Below, in pieces: positions 45,102-54,563 of a stretch of DNA of 64,000 bases (its first letter is position 1; the number at the start of each line of letters is the position of its first letter). The position numbers and the translations under genes are program-made. Below the pieces are notes generated by a model. It searched no databases, had not been told where the DNA came from, and saw only the letters and a program-made list of their open reading frames with translations. This DNA is from Rummeliibacillus sp. POC4 (GTDB taxonomy: Bacteria; Bacillota; Bacilli; Bacillales_A; Planococcaceae). The stretch covers positions 1 to 64,000 of the forward strand of contig NZ_QWUA01000001.1 of assembly GCF_003576525.1 (NCBI RefSeq). The letters run 5' to 3'.

Positions 45102-46178
45102 TTATTGTATCATACCACTAGTTTTCTTGGCTTGTTCTTCAACTAAAAAAGCAGTTGATTTTGCAGGACTTGCGATGAAGCTTTTTAATAATGACTGAAT
45201 GTATTGGTTGTTACGATTTAAATCAATATTAAGTTGCTTGCGAATAGCATGTTCACACCTTGTTTCATGTAGGAGATATTCCATCACTGCGTTCTGCAAC
45301 AAGGATTGCTTTAGCTTTTTGCCTAACCCTAGATTGATAAAACCGTTTGCTTCGGTAGGGAAGATATGTTGCATATCTAGCTCATCTTGGCAAGTAACGA
45401 TACAAGGAATGCCGATTGTAGCTACTTTATAAGGTGTATATTTTGCTCCACAAATAACAATATCCGCCACTTCTAATAATTCATAGAGGGCGTTATCTTT
45501 TTGTATTACCTTAATATTCTTTCGGCTAAGTGCCATTAGTTTTAGTTCATCCACATCATGTGCATAACTCATTTGCACAATCACCGAAACTTGTATAGGA
45601 ATTTGCAGTTGTAACAAATGGCGTAGAACACGATAGCTTGTATTTTCTGGGTCTGAACCTTCAATCGCTACAACAATATGAGGTTTATCTGATAAATTAT
45701 CTGCATTTTTCGATATTGCTTGCAATTGTTTTGGCACAACATAGGAAGAAGGGCCGACTAAAAAATGAGGTAATAATTTTTCGCGTTTTTCTTGGTACAG
45801 CGTATGGAAAACACAATCTGCTGATGAACCTCCTTCTCCAAAATCATCAAAATGGAGAATCGTAGGGATAAATGTTTTCAAGTGATCGATTAAAGGCAAT
45901 TCAGTGTTACCGGCATCATGAATAAGTAAATCAGGTGAAAGCTTAGAAAGTTCAGCTATTAATTGTTTATCGTTTTTATACACAATTGGAGTAATGCCTT
46001 TTTGTTTTAAAAAATTTAGAGCGTGTTCGTCATGTCTAACGAGTATTTCAGTTTGTTGCTTGTCGAACATGGCAGAGAGTGTAATAATTCTTTCAATTGG
46101 GTAAAGATTATGGCAAGGAGTCACAGCTCCTACAAAGACCGTCTTTTTATTTGTTTCCTCATTGTTTTTATATTTCAT
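45102..46178 (-). CDS. PseG/SpsG-like glycosyltransferase-fold protein
   Basis: Protein of 358 residues with the two-domain GT-B-like fold of the PseG/SpsG (spore coat polysaccharide) group. Visible motifs are LLIHDAGNT, HFDDFGEGGSSADCVF, IEGSDPENTSYRVL (nucleotide-sugar loop) and DIVICGAKYTPYKVATIGIPCIV. PseG removes UDP from a diaminotrideoxy sugar on the way to pseudaminic acid; SpsG acts in spore coat glycan synthesis. No other sugar gene lies nearby, so the exact substrate remains open. Confidence 0.65.
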   Translation of the reverse strand: MKYKNNEETNKKTVFVGAVTPCHNLYPIERIITLSAMFDKQQTEILVRHDEHALNFLKQKGITPIVYKNDKQLIAELSKLSPDLLIHDAGNTELPLIDHLKTFIPTILHFDDFGEGGSSADCVFHTLYQEKREKLLPHFLVGPSSYVVPKQLQAISKNADNLSDKPHIVVAIEGSDPENTSYRVLRHLLQLQIPIQVSVIVQMSYAHDVDELKLMALSRKNIKVIQKDNALYELLEVADIVICGAKYTPYKVATIGIPCIVTCQDELDMQHIFPTEANGFINLGLGKKLKQSLLQNAVMEYLLHETRCEHAIRKQLNIDLNRNNQYIQSLLKSFIASPAKSTAFLVEEQAKKTSGMIQ

Positions 46179-46413
46179 ATATCTCCATCCTTTCCGCTGC
46201 TCTTTTCAATTTATGGGATGAAGAGGTGTAATATGTATAAAATCGTATCGAATCTATAAAACTCTAGAAATTATAGTGTTTCTATAAATTTAAGGGAGAT
46301 TTTACTTTTCCGTCAAAAGACTGATTTGTGCTTATTTCAAGCATGGTACCTTATGAAAGGCTTCCGCATTTGTTACAATAACTCTAGGAATTCTGAATTG
46401 GAGGAAACATCAT

Positions 46414-46977
46414 ATGAAGATTTTACTTCTTGATGGCACCATTATTGGTAGAAAAACCGGTGCTATTTTAGAGCAAGTTGAACAATATATAAAAGAATTT
46501 GATACTAATTTAGAAATTGAACAATTACATTTAGCTGATTTCGATCATCAATTTGTAGATGGTCGTCCGTTTGACCAATATAATGACGATATGAAAAAAT
46601 TAGTTAAAACAATTGAAGAAGCAGATGGATACATCTTGGCAACACCAATTTTCCAAGGGTCAATACCTGGGGTTTTAAAGAATACATTTGATTTTCTTCA
46701 TCCAAAAGCATTGAGATACAAACCAGTTTCAATCGTCGCAAATGGTGGTACTTATCAACATCATTTGGTAGTAGAAAATCAATTAAAACCAATCCTTGAT
46801 TATTTCCGTGCATTAGTTACACCAAATTACGTGTATACACATGCTGGACATTTTGATAAAGAGAACAAAATTATTGATGAAAACGTTCATGAACGTCTTC
46901 GCGAAATGGCGCGTGTATTCGTAAAATATTGCGAACTAAGCAAGAACTTACCGAAAGAAACGATTGATCAACACTAA
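46414..46977 (+). CDS. NAD(P)H-dependent FMN reductase
   Basis: Flavodoxin-like protein of 187 residues. The phosphate-binding start MKILLLDGTIIGRKTGAIL and ATPIFQGSIPGVLKNTFDFL (about 77-96) are those of the FMN_red / NADPH-dependent FMN reductase family. Substrates may be quinones, azo compounds, chromate or flavins; not predictable. GGAGG precedes the ATG. Monocistronic with strong terminator. Confidence 0.85.
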   Translation: MKILLLDGTIIGRKTGAILEQVEQYIKEFDTNLEIEQLHLADFDHQFVDGRPFDQYNDDMKKLVKTIEEADGYILATPIFQGSIPGVLKNTFDFLHPKALRYKPVSIVANGGTYQHHLVVENQLKPILDYFRALVTPNYVYTHAGHFDKENKIIDENVHERLREMARVFVKYCELSKNLPKETIDQH

Positions 46978-46999
46978 TATTAAAATATGATTAAATATG

Positions 47000-47047
47000 A
47001 AAAGAGCTGTATTCGATGTAAAATCATTGCCGAATACAGTTCTTTTT
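47000..47047 (+). terminator. Terminator after flavin reductase
   Basis: AAAAGAGCTGTATTCG pairs with CGAATACAGTTCTTTTT, loop of 15. Confidence 0.88.
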
Positions 47048-47238
47048 ATACGCAATGAGTGGAATTATTAAGATTATTGACACGCTTAGAAATTTTAATT
47101 AACAGAAGTATTGGGGATGTTCTTCAAAATTTTAAAAGGCAACATTTAGGTAGCATGTTTCAATCCGCAATCCTAGCATCATTTTTTAATCTATACGTTA
47201 TTTCCGTTATAATAGAAGACATTGAGAGGAGCAGAATT

Positions 47239-49413
47239 ATGTCTAAATCTTTAGTTTTAGCTGAAAAACCATCTGTGGGACGTGATATTGCACGTGTCTT
47301 AGGATGTAACAAAAAGGGGAATGGCTTTTTAGAAGGTTCCCAATATATAGTCACTTGGGCGCTCGGCCATTTAGTGACACATGCAGATCCAGAACAGTAC
47401 GATAACAAATATAAAGAATGGAAAATGGAGGATCTACCGATTATCCCAAATCCATTTAAGCTAGTACCAATTCGTCAAACAACAAAACAATTTAATGCAG
47501 TGAAGACACAACTTGCTCGTAAGGATGTTAATCAGGTTATTATTGCAACAGATGCAGGACGAGAAGGGGAACTTGTTGCCCGATGGATTTTAGAAAAAGC
47601 GAAATGCCATAAGCCGATTAAACGTCTGTGGATATCTTCAGTCACAGATAAAGCGATAAAAGACGGTTTTGCACATTTAAAAGACGGACGAGCATATAAC
47701 AATTTATACGAAGCAGCAGTTGCACGTGCAGAAGCAGACTGGGTTGTAGGGATTAACGCAACTCGTGCATTGACAGTGAAGTATAATGCACAACTATCAA
47801 CAGGTCGAGTACAAACACCTACACTTGCTATGATTGCGGAACGTGAAGAACAGATCAAAAACTTTAAACCAAAAACTTATTATGGACTTCAAGCTATCAC
47901 AAACGAAGCTACATTTACATGGTCTGAAAAAGGGACTAATCAGACACAATCCTTTAATAAGGAAAAAATTGAGCAGTTACTAAAAAAACTCGATCATGTT
48001 CATGAAGCAATTGTAGAAGATGTTCAAACAGTGCCGAAAAAAACGTTCGCACCAACACTCTTTGACTTAACAGAATTACAAAAAGAAGCACACAAACGCT
48101 GGAGTTGGTCTGCAAAAGAAACGTTATCCACATTACAAAACTTATATGAACACCATAAAATTGTTACTTATCCACGGACAGATTCCAAACATTTAACATC
48201 TGATATGGTGGGCACGTTAGCTGAACGTATTAAAGCATCAGCGGTTGGGGATAACCGTGCTGCAGCTAACTCATTGTTAAGAAATAAACAAGTAAGACCA
48301 CAAAAAGGCGTAGTGGATAACGCCAAGGTTTCAGATCACCATGCCATTATTCCAACAGAAGAACCAGCTATTTTGCCTAACCTTTCTGACAAAGAAAGAA
48401 AATTATACGATCTTATCGCCAAACGATTTTTAGCAGTATTCTTTGGACCTTATCAATATGATCAAACAACCGTTACTTTGAATGTAAGTGGCGAAATATT
48501 CAAAGTAAAAGGCAACACGGTTCGTGATGAAGGATGGAAAAAGGTATATCACCAAGATGATGAAGAATCATCTAGTCATACATTGCCAGTATTCAAAAAA
48601 GGTGAAAATGTAAAATTACGTGCCATTGCGATGACACAGGGAGAAACCAAACCACCAGCACGTTTCAATGAAGGTACACTACTTGCAGCAATGGAAAATC
48701 CAACGCAATTTATGAGTGGGGAATCCAAAGAGTTGATCAAAACATTACATGAAACAGGTGGTATCGGAACAGTTGCAACACGTGCTGATATTATTGAAAA
48801 ACTCTTTAAGTCATTTGTTATTGAGAAAAAAGGAAAAGACTTATACACAACGTCAAAAGGTCGTCAGCTATTAGACCTTGCACCTGCCGATTTGAAATCC
48901 CCAGCATTGACAGCACAATGGGAAACAGAATTAACGAAAATTGCTAAAGGTTCTGCAAAAAAATCCGATTTCATTAATAATATGGTTAATTTTTCTAAAA
49001 AGGCAGTAAAAGATATTAAAACTAGTGATAAAAAGTTCAAACATGATAATGTTACTGGCAAGCATTGCCCAGATTGTGGAAAACTTTTACTCGAAGTAAA
49101 CGGAAAACGCGGTAAAATGTTAGTCTGCCAAGACCGTACTTGCGGATATAAGAAAAAATTATCGACATTAACAAATGCCCGTTGTCCAGTTTGTCATAAA
49201 AAATTAGAATTACGTGGTGAAGGTGATGGACGTATCTTCGTATGTTCATGTGGTCACCGTGAAAAACTATCAGCTTTTGAAAAACGAAAAAAGGCAACAG
49301 GTAATACAAAAGTATCGAAACGTGATGTTCAAAAGTATATGAAAAAGCAAGAAGAACCAGCAAATAATGCAATGGCAGAGGCGTTACAAAAGTTGTTTGG
49401 GGACAAAGATTAA
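47239..49413 (+). CDS. topB: DNA topoisomerase III
   Basis: Type IA topoisomerase of 724 residues. Toprim domain starts with VLAEKPSVGRDIARVL; the catalytic tyrosine is Y311 in TYPRTDSKH; the C-terminus carries two zinc-ribbon-like units (CPDCGKLLL...CQDRTCGY and CPVCHKKL...CSCGH). It relaxes and decatenates DNA with RecQ. The open frame extends 180 bp upstream, but GAGGAG before the ATG at 47239 and the known family start (MSKSLVLAEKPS) fix this start. TTATAAT at 47205-47211 could be its -10. Length is that of B. subtilis TopB. Confidence 0.95.
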   Translation: MSKSLVLAEKPSVGRDIARVLGCNKKGNGFLEGSQYIVTWALGHLVTHADPEQYDNKYKEWKMEDLPIIPNPFKLVPIRQTTKQFNAVKTQLARKDVNQVIIATDAGREGELVARWILEKAKCHKPIKRLWISSVTDKAIKDGFAHLKDGRAYNNLYEAAVARAEADWVVGINATRALTVKYNAQLSTGRVQTPTLAMIAEREEQIKNFKPKTYYGLQAITNEATFTWSEKGTNQTQSFNKEKIEQLLKKLDHVHEAIVEDVQTVPKKTFAPTLFDLTELQKEAHKRWSWSAKETLSTLQNLYEHHKIVTYPRTDSKHLTSDMVGTLAERIKASAVGDNRAAANSLLRNKQVRPQKGVVDNAKVSDHHAIIPTEEPAILPNLSDKERKLYDLIAKRFLAVFFGPYQYDQTTVTLNVSGEIFKVKGNTVRDEGWKKVYHQDDEESSSHTLPVFKKGENVKLRAIAMTQGETKPPARFNEGTLLAAMENPTQFMSGESKELIKTLHETGGIGTVATRADIIEKLFKSFVIEKKGKDLYTTSKGRQLLDLAPADLKSPALTAQWETELTKIAKGSAKKSDFINNMVNFSKKAVKDIKTSDKKFKHDNVTGKHCPDCGKLLLEVNGKRGKMLVCQDRTCGYKKKLSTLTNARCPVCHKKLELRGEGDGRIFVCSCGHREKLSAFEKRKKATGNTKVSKRDVQKYMKKQEEPANNAMAEALQKLFGDKD

Positions 49414-49547
49414 TTTTACTGTTAAATGTAGTAATATTTACCTGTATAATATTGTTAATAGATTTGAGGAAATAGACATTTTTGTATCTCGATTTTTGGT
49501 GCTAATATAATAATAACTATATCGATATTAGTAAAGAGGTGATTGAC

Positions 49548-50174
49548 ATGAATGTGACTTCTCTTGTAAGTAATCGTTATGCTGAAGTTGAAAATCGTAA
49601 GAGAGCACTACGCCAGAAAACAGCAGATGATGCATATCGAAAAAACGCACAATATTTTAAACCTCAATTTAATCCAGCGCTTGAAGAACTGGTGGATTTA
49701 TTGACAGGGAAAAAAGAAAAAGAACATCAACCTCAAGTTCAGGCAGCTATTCGCGATTTAAAGGATCAAGTTAACCAGGAAGAAGTGCCAAGTTCCACTG
49801 ATTATAGTGAAATGAGCCAAGTGAACATAGATTCTCCTGATAACAAAACCATTGCGATTTTAGAGGATGTACGTCAAGCGGCACTGGCTCCAGAAAATCC
49901 AAGTGAACAGGATTTGAACGTGGCTGCCACTGCTACTGAAACAATCCAAAAAACACAAAGTCAATCTACTCATAAAACGGAATTATCTAATGTCATCCAA
50001 ATGAACGACCATGAGAAAGCAAAAAGTACAACTGCAATTGATAGCGCTAAAGATGCACAAGAAAAAGCCAAACAACGTCTTTTCAAAAAGGCTATTACTC
50101 ATTACGCTTTCCATATGCAAATGGCTAAACAAGGATTCCATTTTGCAGAACCAACAATTTACCGTGCTGTATAG
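49548..50174 (+). CDS. Hypothetical protein, 208 residues, low-complexity middle
   Basis: Not recognised. Charged, Gln/Glu/Ser/Thr-rich protein with no signal peptide or membrane segment. The ends look ordered (VSNRYAEVENRKRALRQKT at the start; KQRLFKKAITHYAFHMQMAKQGF near the end, an amphipathic helix) and the centre (about 60-165) looks disordered. ATG at 49548 follows AGAGGTGA; the GTG at 49539 would sit within that site. It lies 15 bp before ybaK, so the two are probably one unit. Perhaps a scaffolding or regulatory protein of the lineage. Confidence 0.7.
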   Translation: MNVTSLVSNRYAEVENRKRALRQKTADDAYRKNAQYFKPQFNPALEELVDLLTGKKEKEHQPQVQAAIRDLKDQVNQEEVPSSTDYSEMSQVNIDSPDNKTIAILEDVRQAALAPENPSEQDLNVAATATETIQKTQSQSTHKTELSNVIQMNDHEKAKSTTAIDSAKDAQEKAKQRLFKKAITHYAFHMQMAKQGFHFAEPTIYRAV

Positions 50175-50189
50175 AGGAAGTGATGTTCC

Positions 50190-50672
50190 ATGGCAAAACA
50201 TAAAATACAAAAAACAAACGCAGTACGGCTGTTAGATCAACAAAAGATTCCTTATCTACTTGCGGAATATGAGGTAGAAGAAGGAAAAATAGACGGTTTA
50301 TCAGTTGCAACAAAGATTAACCAACCAGTAGAAAAGGTCTTCAAAACACTTGTAGCTACAGCAGGTAAAGGAAAACTCTATGTTTTTGTAATACCTGTAG
50401 CTGAAGAGCTCAATTTAAAAAAAGCCGCTAAAGTTGTTGGGGAAAAGAAAATTGAAATGCTTCATGTAAAGGATTTACTTCCGAACACAGGTTATATTCG
50501 TGGCGGGTGTTCACCAATTGGTATGAAGAAGCAATATCCAACATTTGTCGATATTTCTGCTGAACAGGTGGATGAAATGTATATAAGTGCGGGGAAAATC
50601 GGTATGCAGATTTGTATTACACCAGAGAATCTGGTAAAAGCTTCTATGGCAAAATTAATATCACTTACTTGA
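50190..50672 (+). CDS. ybaK: Cys-tRNA(Pro)/Cys-tRNA(Cys) deacylase YbaK
   Basis: Protein of 160 residues in the YbaK/ProX-like trans-editing family. Diagnostic are KTNAVRLLDQQKIPY at the start, VFKTLVATAGKGKLYVFVIPV with the central conserved lysine, and GYIRGGCSPIGMKKQYPTF near residues 103-121. It hydrolyses mischarged Cys-tRNA(Pro). Short distance after the hypothetical gene suggests co-transcription; a terminator follows. Confidence 0.92.
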   Translation: MAKHKIQKTNAVRLLDQQKIPYLLAEYEVEEGKIDGLSVATKINQPVEKVFKTLVATAGKGKLYVFVIPVAEELNLKKAAKVVGEKKIEMLHVKDLLPNTGYIRGGCSPIGMKKQYPTFVDISAEQVDEMYISAGKIGMQICITPENLVKASMAKLISLT

Positions 50673-50713
50673 AAATCCTCTTATTCTTGATACAATAGAA
50701 AAGTTAGTTTATC

Positions 50714-50750
50714 AAAAAGCCATTTATGTATAAACATAAAATGGCTTTTT
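50714..50750 (+). terminator. Terminator after ybaK
   Basis: AAAAAGCCATTTATG pairs with CATAAAATGGCTTTTT, small bulge, T-run. Confidence 0.88.
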
Positions 50751-50777
50751 GTTTGTTATTAAGAAAGAAGGATTTAT

Positions 50778-51407
50778 ATGAAGAAGGCAAATAGATGGCG
50801 TTGGTTATTCTTTTTTACGGGACTTATGGTGATTGGTCTAGGAATTGCATTAACAGTAAAAGGACAACGCTTTGGTGTAGGCTCATGGGATGTTCTCCAT
50901 ATTGGATTATTTAATCACTTTGGTTTATCTATTGGTTTATGGTCGGATATTGCAGGTATTCTCATTATCACAATTTCCTCAATAGGTATGCACCAACTTC
51001 CAAAAATAGGGACATTTCTTAATATGATTTTTGTGGGATTATTCCTTGATTTTTTCAACTGGTTATTACCAGATGTTGATCATATTGCATTGCAATTTAT
51101 GGACTTTTCCTTGGGCGTGATCTTAATCGCTGTAGGAGGAGGTATTTACATTTCTGCTAATTTAGGTGCAGGACCTCGAGATAGTTTAATGCTATTAGCT
51201 GTAGAAAAGTTCCATTGTAGTATTACAGTAGCGCGTACGATTATGGAAATTGTTGTTGCAGTAGCTGGGTACCTTCTTGGAGGACCAGTGGGCATTGGAA
51301 CAATTATTATGGTATTTGCACTCGGACCAATTGTACAAATTTCTTTAACAATTTGTCGTAAACTATTAAAGAAATGTATTGGTGAACAACAAGTCGCATT
51401 TTATTAA
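50778..51407 (+). CDS. YczE/YitT-like membrane protein
   Basis: Integral membrane protein of 209 residues with about five hydrophobic segments. It has the YczE/BCR-YitT family signature at the N-terminus (GLGIALTVKGQRFGVGSWDVLHIGL) and again in the middle (GGGIYISANLGAGPRDSLML). B. subtilis YczE is required for production of an antimicrobial polyketide/peptide through an unknown role; general function unknown. AAGAAGG precedes the ATG. Stands alone. Confidence 0.8.
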   Translation: MKKANRWRWLFFFTGLMVIGLGIALTVKGQRFGVGSWDVLHIGLFNHFGLSIGLWSDIAGILIITISSIGMHQLPKIGTFLNMIFVGLFLDFFNWLLPDVDHIALQFMDFSLGVILIAVGGGIYISANLGAGPRDSLMLLAVEKFHCSITVARTIMEIVVAVAGYLLGGPVGIGTIIMVFALGPIVQISLTICRKLLKKCIGEQQVAFY

Positions 51408-51540
51408 TAATATTAAATCCCTTGATTTTTCAAAAGAAATTAGAGGTTGGAGTAGACTTCTTACCATTGCATGGAAATCAGTAATCAATCATTCCACTTG
51501 GCTTCGGTAAACAAGTTTTATGGGGAATACAGGTAGTTAG

Positions 51541-51736
51541 GCAGATAAACAAAATCCATCTAATGTAACAGATACGCAAGCACTGGATATTAGAAAGATG
51601 TTTAAAAAAGGTAATGTGAAGATGATTACTTTTTATGCAGCAAAACATGACATTAAACCCTGTAGATTTCGCTTATGAAGCGATTTTAGAGGGGGAAAAA
51701 CCAAATAAGGGAAAGCAAAAAGGGAAATATAAATAA
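51541..51736 (+). pseudogene. Frameshifted relic of an unrecognised gene (C-terminal part)
   Basis: Frame 51541-51678 reads ADKQNPSNVTDTQALDIRKM... KHDIKPCRFRL then stops; removing one C in the CCC at 51658-51660 joins it to a second frame (PVDFAYEAILEGEKPNKGKQ...KGKYK stop at 51736). The joined reading makes a credible lysine-rich C-terminus. Upstream in frame there is a stop and no start, so the N-terminal part is lost. The family was not recognised. The remaining gap from 51408 shows no other gene. Confidence 0.4.
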
Positions 51737-51778
51737 TCTTATATAATGAATACTGGCTATTAAGTTCAAATTATATTA

Positions 51779-51823
51779 GCAGAAACGAAAAACAAGATAA
51801 TTTGTTTTTCGTTTCTGCTTTTT
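51779..51823. terminator. Strong terminator hairpin
   Basis: GCAGAAACGAAAAACAA (51779-51795) pairs exactly with TTGTTTTTCGTTTCTGC (51802-51818), then TTTTT. It lies between the relic and the end of kdpC; orientation of the T-run is plus strand. Confidence 0.88.
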
Positions 51824-51879
51824 AATATTTTTATGTTAAATTGAAAATTTTTTGAAATATGCAGATAATGTTTGTTCTC

Positions 51880-52488
51880 TTACTTCATCTTTTTATCTAT
51901 TAACATATTAGCCTCCAATACATTCATCTTGTCTTCTCCTAACACACCAAATACCTTTTTGGATGTGGCCTCTTTTATAATATTTTGCACCTCTTCTTTC
52001 GATAAATGAGATGCTGTTGCAATACGATCAATCTGTATTTTAGCTGAAGGAATTGAAATATGTGGATCTAATCCAGAGCCTGAACTTGTGATTAAATCAG
52101 CGGGAATATCTTTTTTAGAAACAGTTGGATTGTTCTTTAAAAATTCATTTACACTGTCATTCATTCTTTTCGTCAATTCTGGATTAGATGGGGCGTAGTT
52201 AAAGTTTCCAGAACTGACACCTGCATAGTTTGGATCATTTTTTTCATATACATTATAATTCACGCTGGAAACGCGACTAATAAAGTGAGCTGGATTTTCA
52301 AAGGTTTGACCGATTAATTTCGATCCTACTACTTTACCATCTATCTTAATCAGACTACCATTTGCTTTATCATGGAAAACTAGTTGTGAAACACCAGTCA
52401 CAGCAAATGGATAAATAAGGCCGCAGATAATCATCATCACAACAGATGTTAAAAAAGCTGCCTTGATTTGTGAAAATATTTTTTTCAT
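51880..52488 (-). CDS. kdpC: Potassium-transporting ATPase subunit KdpC
   Basis: Membrane-anchored periplasm-side protein of 202 residues with one N-terminal helix (about 10-32) and conserved segments GSKLIGQTFENPAHFISRVS, TSSGSGLDPHISIPSAKIQIDRIA, close to KdpC of other bacteria. KdpC stabilises the KdpA-KdpB complex. The start at 52488 (second ATG) is preferred since GAGGAG lies eight bases upstream. Last gene of the kdpFABC operon; 15 bp after kdpB. Confidence 0.94.
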   Translation of the reverse strand: MKKIFSQIKAAFLTSVVMMIICGLIYPFAVTGVSQLVFHDKANGSLIKIDGKVVGSKLIGQTFENPAHFISRVSSVNYNVYEKNDPNYAGVSSGNFNYAPSNPELTKRMNDSVNEFLKNNPTVSKKDIPADLITSSGSGLDPHISIPSAKIQIDRIATASHLSKEEVQNIIKEATSKKVFGVLGEDKMNVLEANMLIDKKMK

Positions 52489-52503
52489 CGTCATGACTCC
52501 TCT

Positions 52504-54549
52504 CTAAATTCCTATCATTTTGAGTAGTGGTGCAATGATCATATCGATCATTTTAATGCCGATGAAGGGTACAATCGCACCGCCAACTCCGTAAATTATG
52601 CTGTTTTTGATTAATAGTTTTGATGAACTCATCGCTTTATATTGCACACCTTTCATCGCCACAGGAATGAGTAGGGGAATAATAATGGCGTTGAAAACAA
52701 GTGCTGAAAGAATAGCACTTGTTGAAGACTCTAAGTGCATAATATTTAAACGATTCATCTCCGGAATGCCGACTAATAAAATTGCTGGGATAATCGCAAA
52801 ATACTTCGCAATATCATTTGCGATACTGAATGTTGTTAGTGCTCCTCGAGTCATTAAAAGCTGCTTCCCGATTTCAACGACTTCAATTATTTTTGTTGGA
52901 TCGGAATCTAGGTCAATCATATTTGCTGCTTCTTTGGCAGAATTTGTACCTGAATTCATTGCCATACCAACATCTGCTTGAGCAAGTGCTGGTGCATCAT
53001 TCGTACCATCACCTGTCATGGCGACAACCTTTCCTAGATTTTGTTCATCTCTTATTACTTGGATTTTATCTTCTGGTTTACTTTCTGCAATGAAACCATC
53101 AACTCCAGCTTCTTTTGCGATTGAAGCGGCTGTAAGTGGATTATCTCCTGTACACATAATGGTTTTAATACCCATTTCGCGTAGCTGTTTGAAGCGTTCC
53201 TTCAAACCAGACTTCACAACATCTTTTAAGTAAATTACGCCGAGAATTACTTCATTTTTCATTACAACTAGAGGCGTACCACCTTCGTTTGATACAACGT
53301 GAATAAGCTTTTCTAAATCTCCAGGAACAGCCTTGCTTTCTTTCTTAATCGTGTCATAAGCTCCTTTTCGATACCGTACACCATCTGCTGTATCGAGACC
53401 GCTCATTCGTGTTTGTGCAGTAAACGGAATATGCTCACTTGATTGAATGATCTGTTCAACATCTTGCACAGCAAGTTTTTGCTCCTTAGCTAAAGTAATA
53501 ATTGATTTTCCTTCAGGGGTGTCGTCCGTTAATGAGCTTAAATATGCTGCTTTTGTCAGTTCTTCTTGACTAACGCCCGTTACTGGAAGAAAAGCTGTTG
53601 CCATACGATTTCCGTGAGTAATTGTTCCTGTTTTATCCAAAATTAATGTATCTACATCACCACATGCTTCTACTGCTTTCCCATTCATCGCAATCACATT
53701 GAATTGTGTTACTCGGTCCATTCCTGCGATACCAATTGCAGATAGTAAACCTCCAATTGTTGTTGGAATAAGACAAACTGTTAATGCGATTAAAGTTGCA
53801 ACTGAAATGTCGATGTTTAAATATTGCAGCATTGGATAAAGCGTCATCACCACTAATAAGAAGATAATGGTTAAACTTACGAGCAATGTACTTAATGCAA
53901 TTTCATTAGGAGTTTTTTTACGATTTGCTCCTTCAATTAAAGAAATCATTTTATCTAAAAAGGACTCCCCTGGAAGTGAAGTGATCTTAATGGTTAATTC
54001 ATCACTTGTGACAATCGTACCGCCTGTAACAGATGAGAAATCACCACCTCTTTCCTTCACGACTGGCGCAGATTCACCTGTAATAGCGGATTCATCTACA
54101 GTTGCAATTCCATCAATTACTTCACCGTCATTTGGAATCGTTTCACCGGCACGAACTATAACAATATCACCATGTCTAAGCTCACTCGCTTGTTTCATTA
54201 CTTCATGGTCATCAATAATCACTCTTGCCGATGTAGAAGATTTGGTTTTCTTCAAAGTTGCAACTTGCGCCCTTCCTCTACCTTGTGCTATTGATTCTGC
54301 AAAATTTGCAAACAAAATCGTTAAAAATAACACAACCGCAACAATGCCATTATATAAACGAAGATCTTCTTCTCCTGCGTGAAATAGAGAAGGAAAGATT
54401 GATAACAGTACAACGAGGAAAAATCCAATTTCAACGACAAACATAACAGGGTTTTTTAACATATATATTGGATTAAATTTTTTAAAAGCACTTACGAATG
54501 AAGTGGCTACAATCTCCTTTGTTAAGAGGCCATTCTTTTTTGCTCCCAT
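52504..54549 (-). CDS. kdpB: Potassium-transporting ATPase ATP-binding subunit KdpB
   Basis: P-type ATPase of 681 residues. The phosphorylation site is D305 in [16 protein letters not shown] marks the actuator domain and [16 protein letters not shown] the hinge. Hydrolysis of ATP drives potassium import through KdpA. The ATG at 54567 overlaps the stop of kdpA, but AGGAGTGA points to the ATG at 54549, giving a KdpB of standard length. Central gene of the operon. Confidence 0.95.
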   Translation of the reverse strand: MGAKKNGLLTKEIVATSFVSAFKKFNPIYMLKNPVMFVVEIGFFLVVLLSIFPSLFHAGEEDLRLYNGIVAVVLFLTILFANFAESIAQGRGRAQVATLKKTKSSTSARVIIDDHEVMKQASELRHGDIVIVRAGETIPNDGEVIDGIATVDESAITGESAPVVKERGGDFSSVTGGTIVTSDELTIKITSLPGESFLDKMISLIEGANRKKTPNEIALSTLLVSLTIIFLLVVMTLYPMLQYLNIDISVATLIALTVCLIPTTIGGLLSAIGIAGMDRVTQFNVIAMNGKAVEACGDVDTLILDKTGTITHGNRMATAFLPVTGVSQEELTKAAYLSSLTDDTPEGKSIITLAKEQKLAVQDVEQIIQSSEHIPFTAQTRMSGLDTADGVRYRKGAYDTIKKESKAVPGDLEKLIHVVSNEGGTPLVVMKNEVILGVIYLKDVVKSGLKERFKQLREMGIKTIMCTGDNPLTAASIAKEAGVDGFIAESKPEDKIQVIRDEQNLGKVVAMTGDGTNDAPALAQADVGMAMNSGTNSAKEAANMIDLDSDPTKIIEVVEIGKQLLMTRGALTTFSIANDIAKYFAIIPAILLVGIPEMNRLNIMHLESSTSAILSALVFNAIIIPLLIPVAMKGVQYKAMSSSKLLIKNSIIYGVGGAIVPFIGIKMIDMIIAPLLKMIGI

Positions 54550-54563
54550 GTTCTCACTCCTTT

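Noticed and set aside
45102-46178. Call as a UDP-glucuronosyltransferase
   Set aside because: The GSDPENT loop and overall motif order fit PseG/SpsG better.
47059-47238. 60-codon N-terminal extension of topoisomerase III
   Set aside because: The family begins at MSKSLVLAEKPS, which has GAGGAG upstream, and a TATAAT lies inside the extension.
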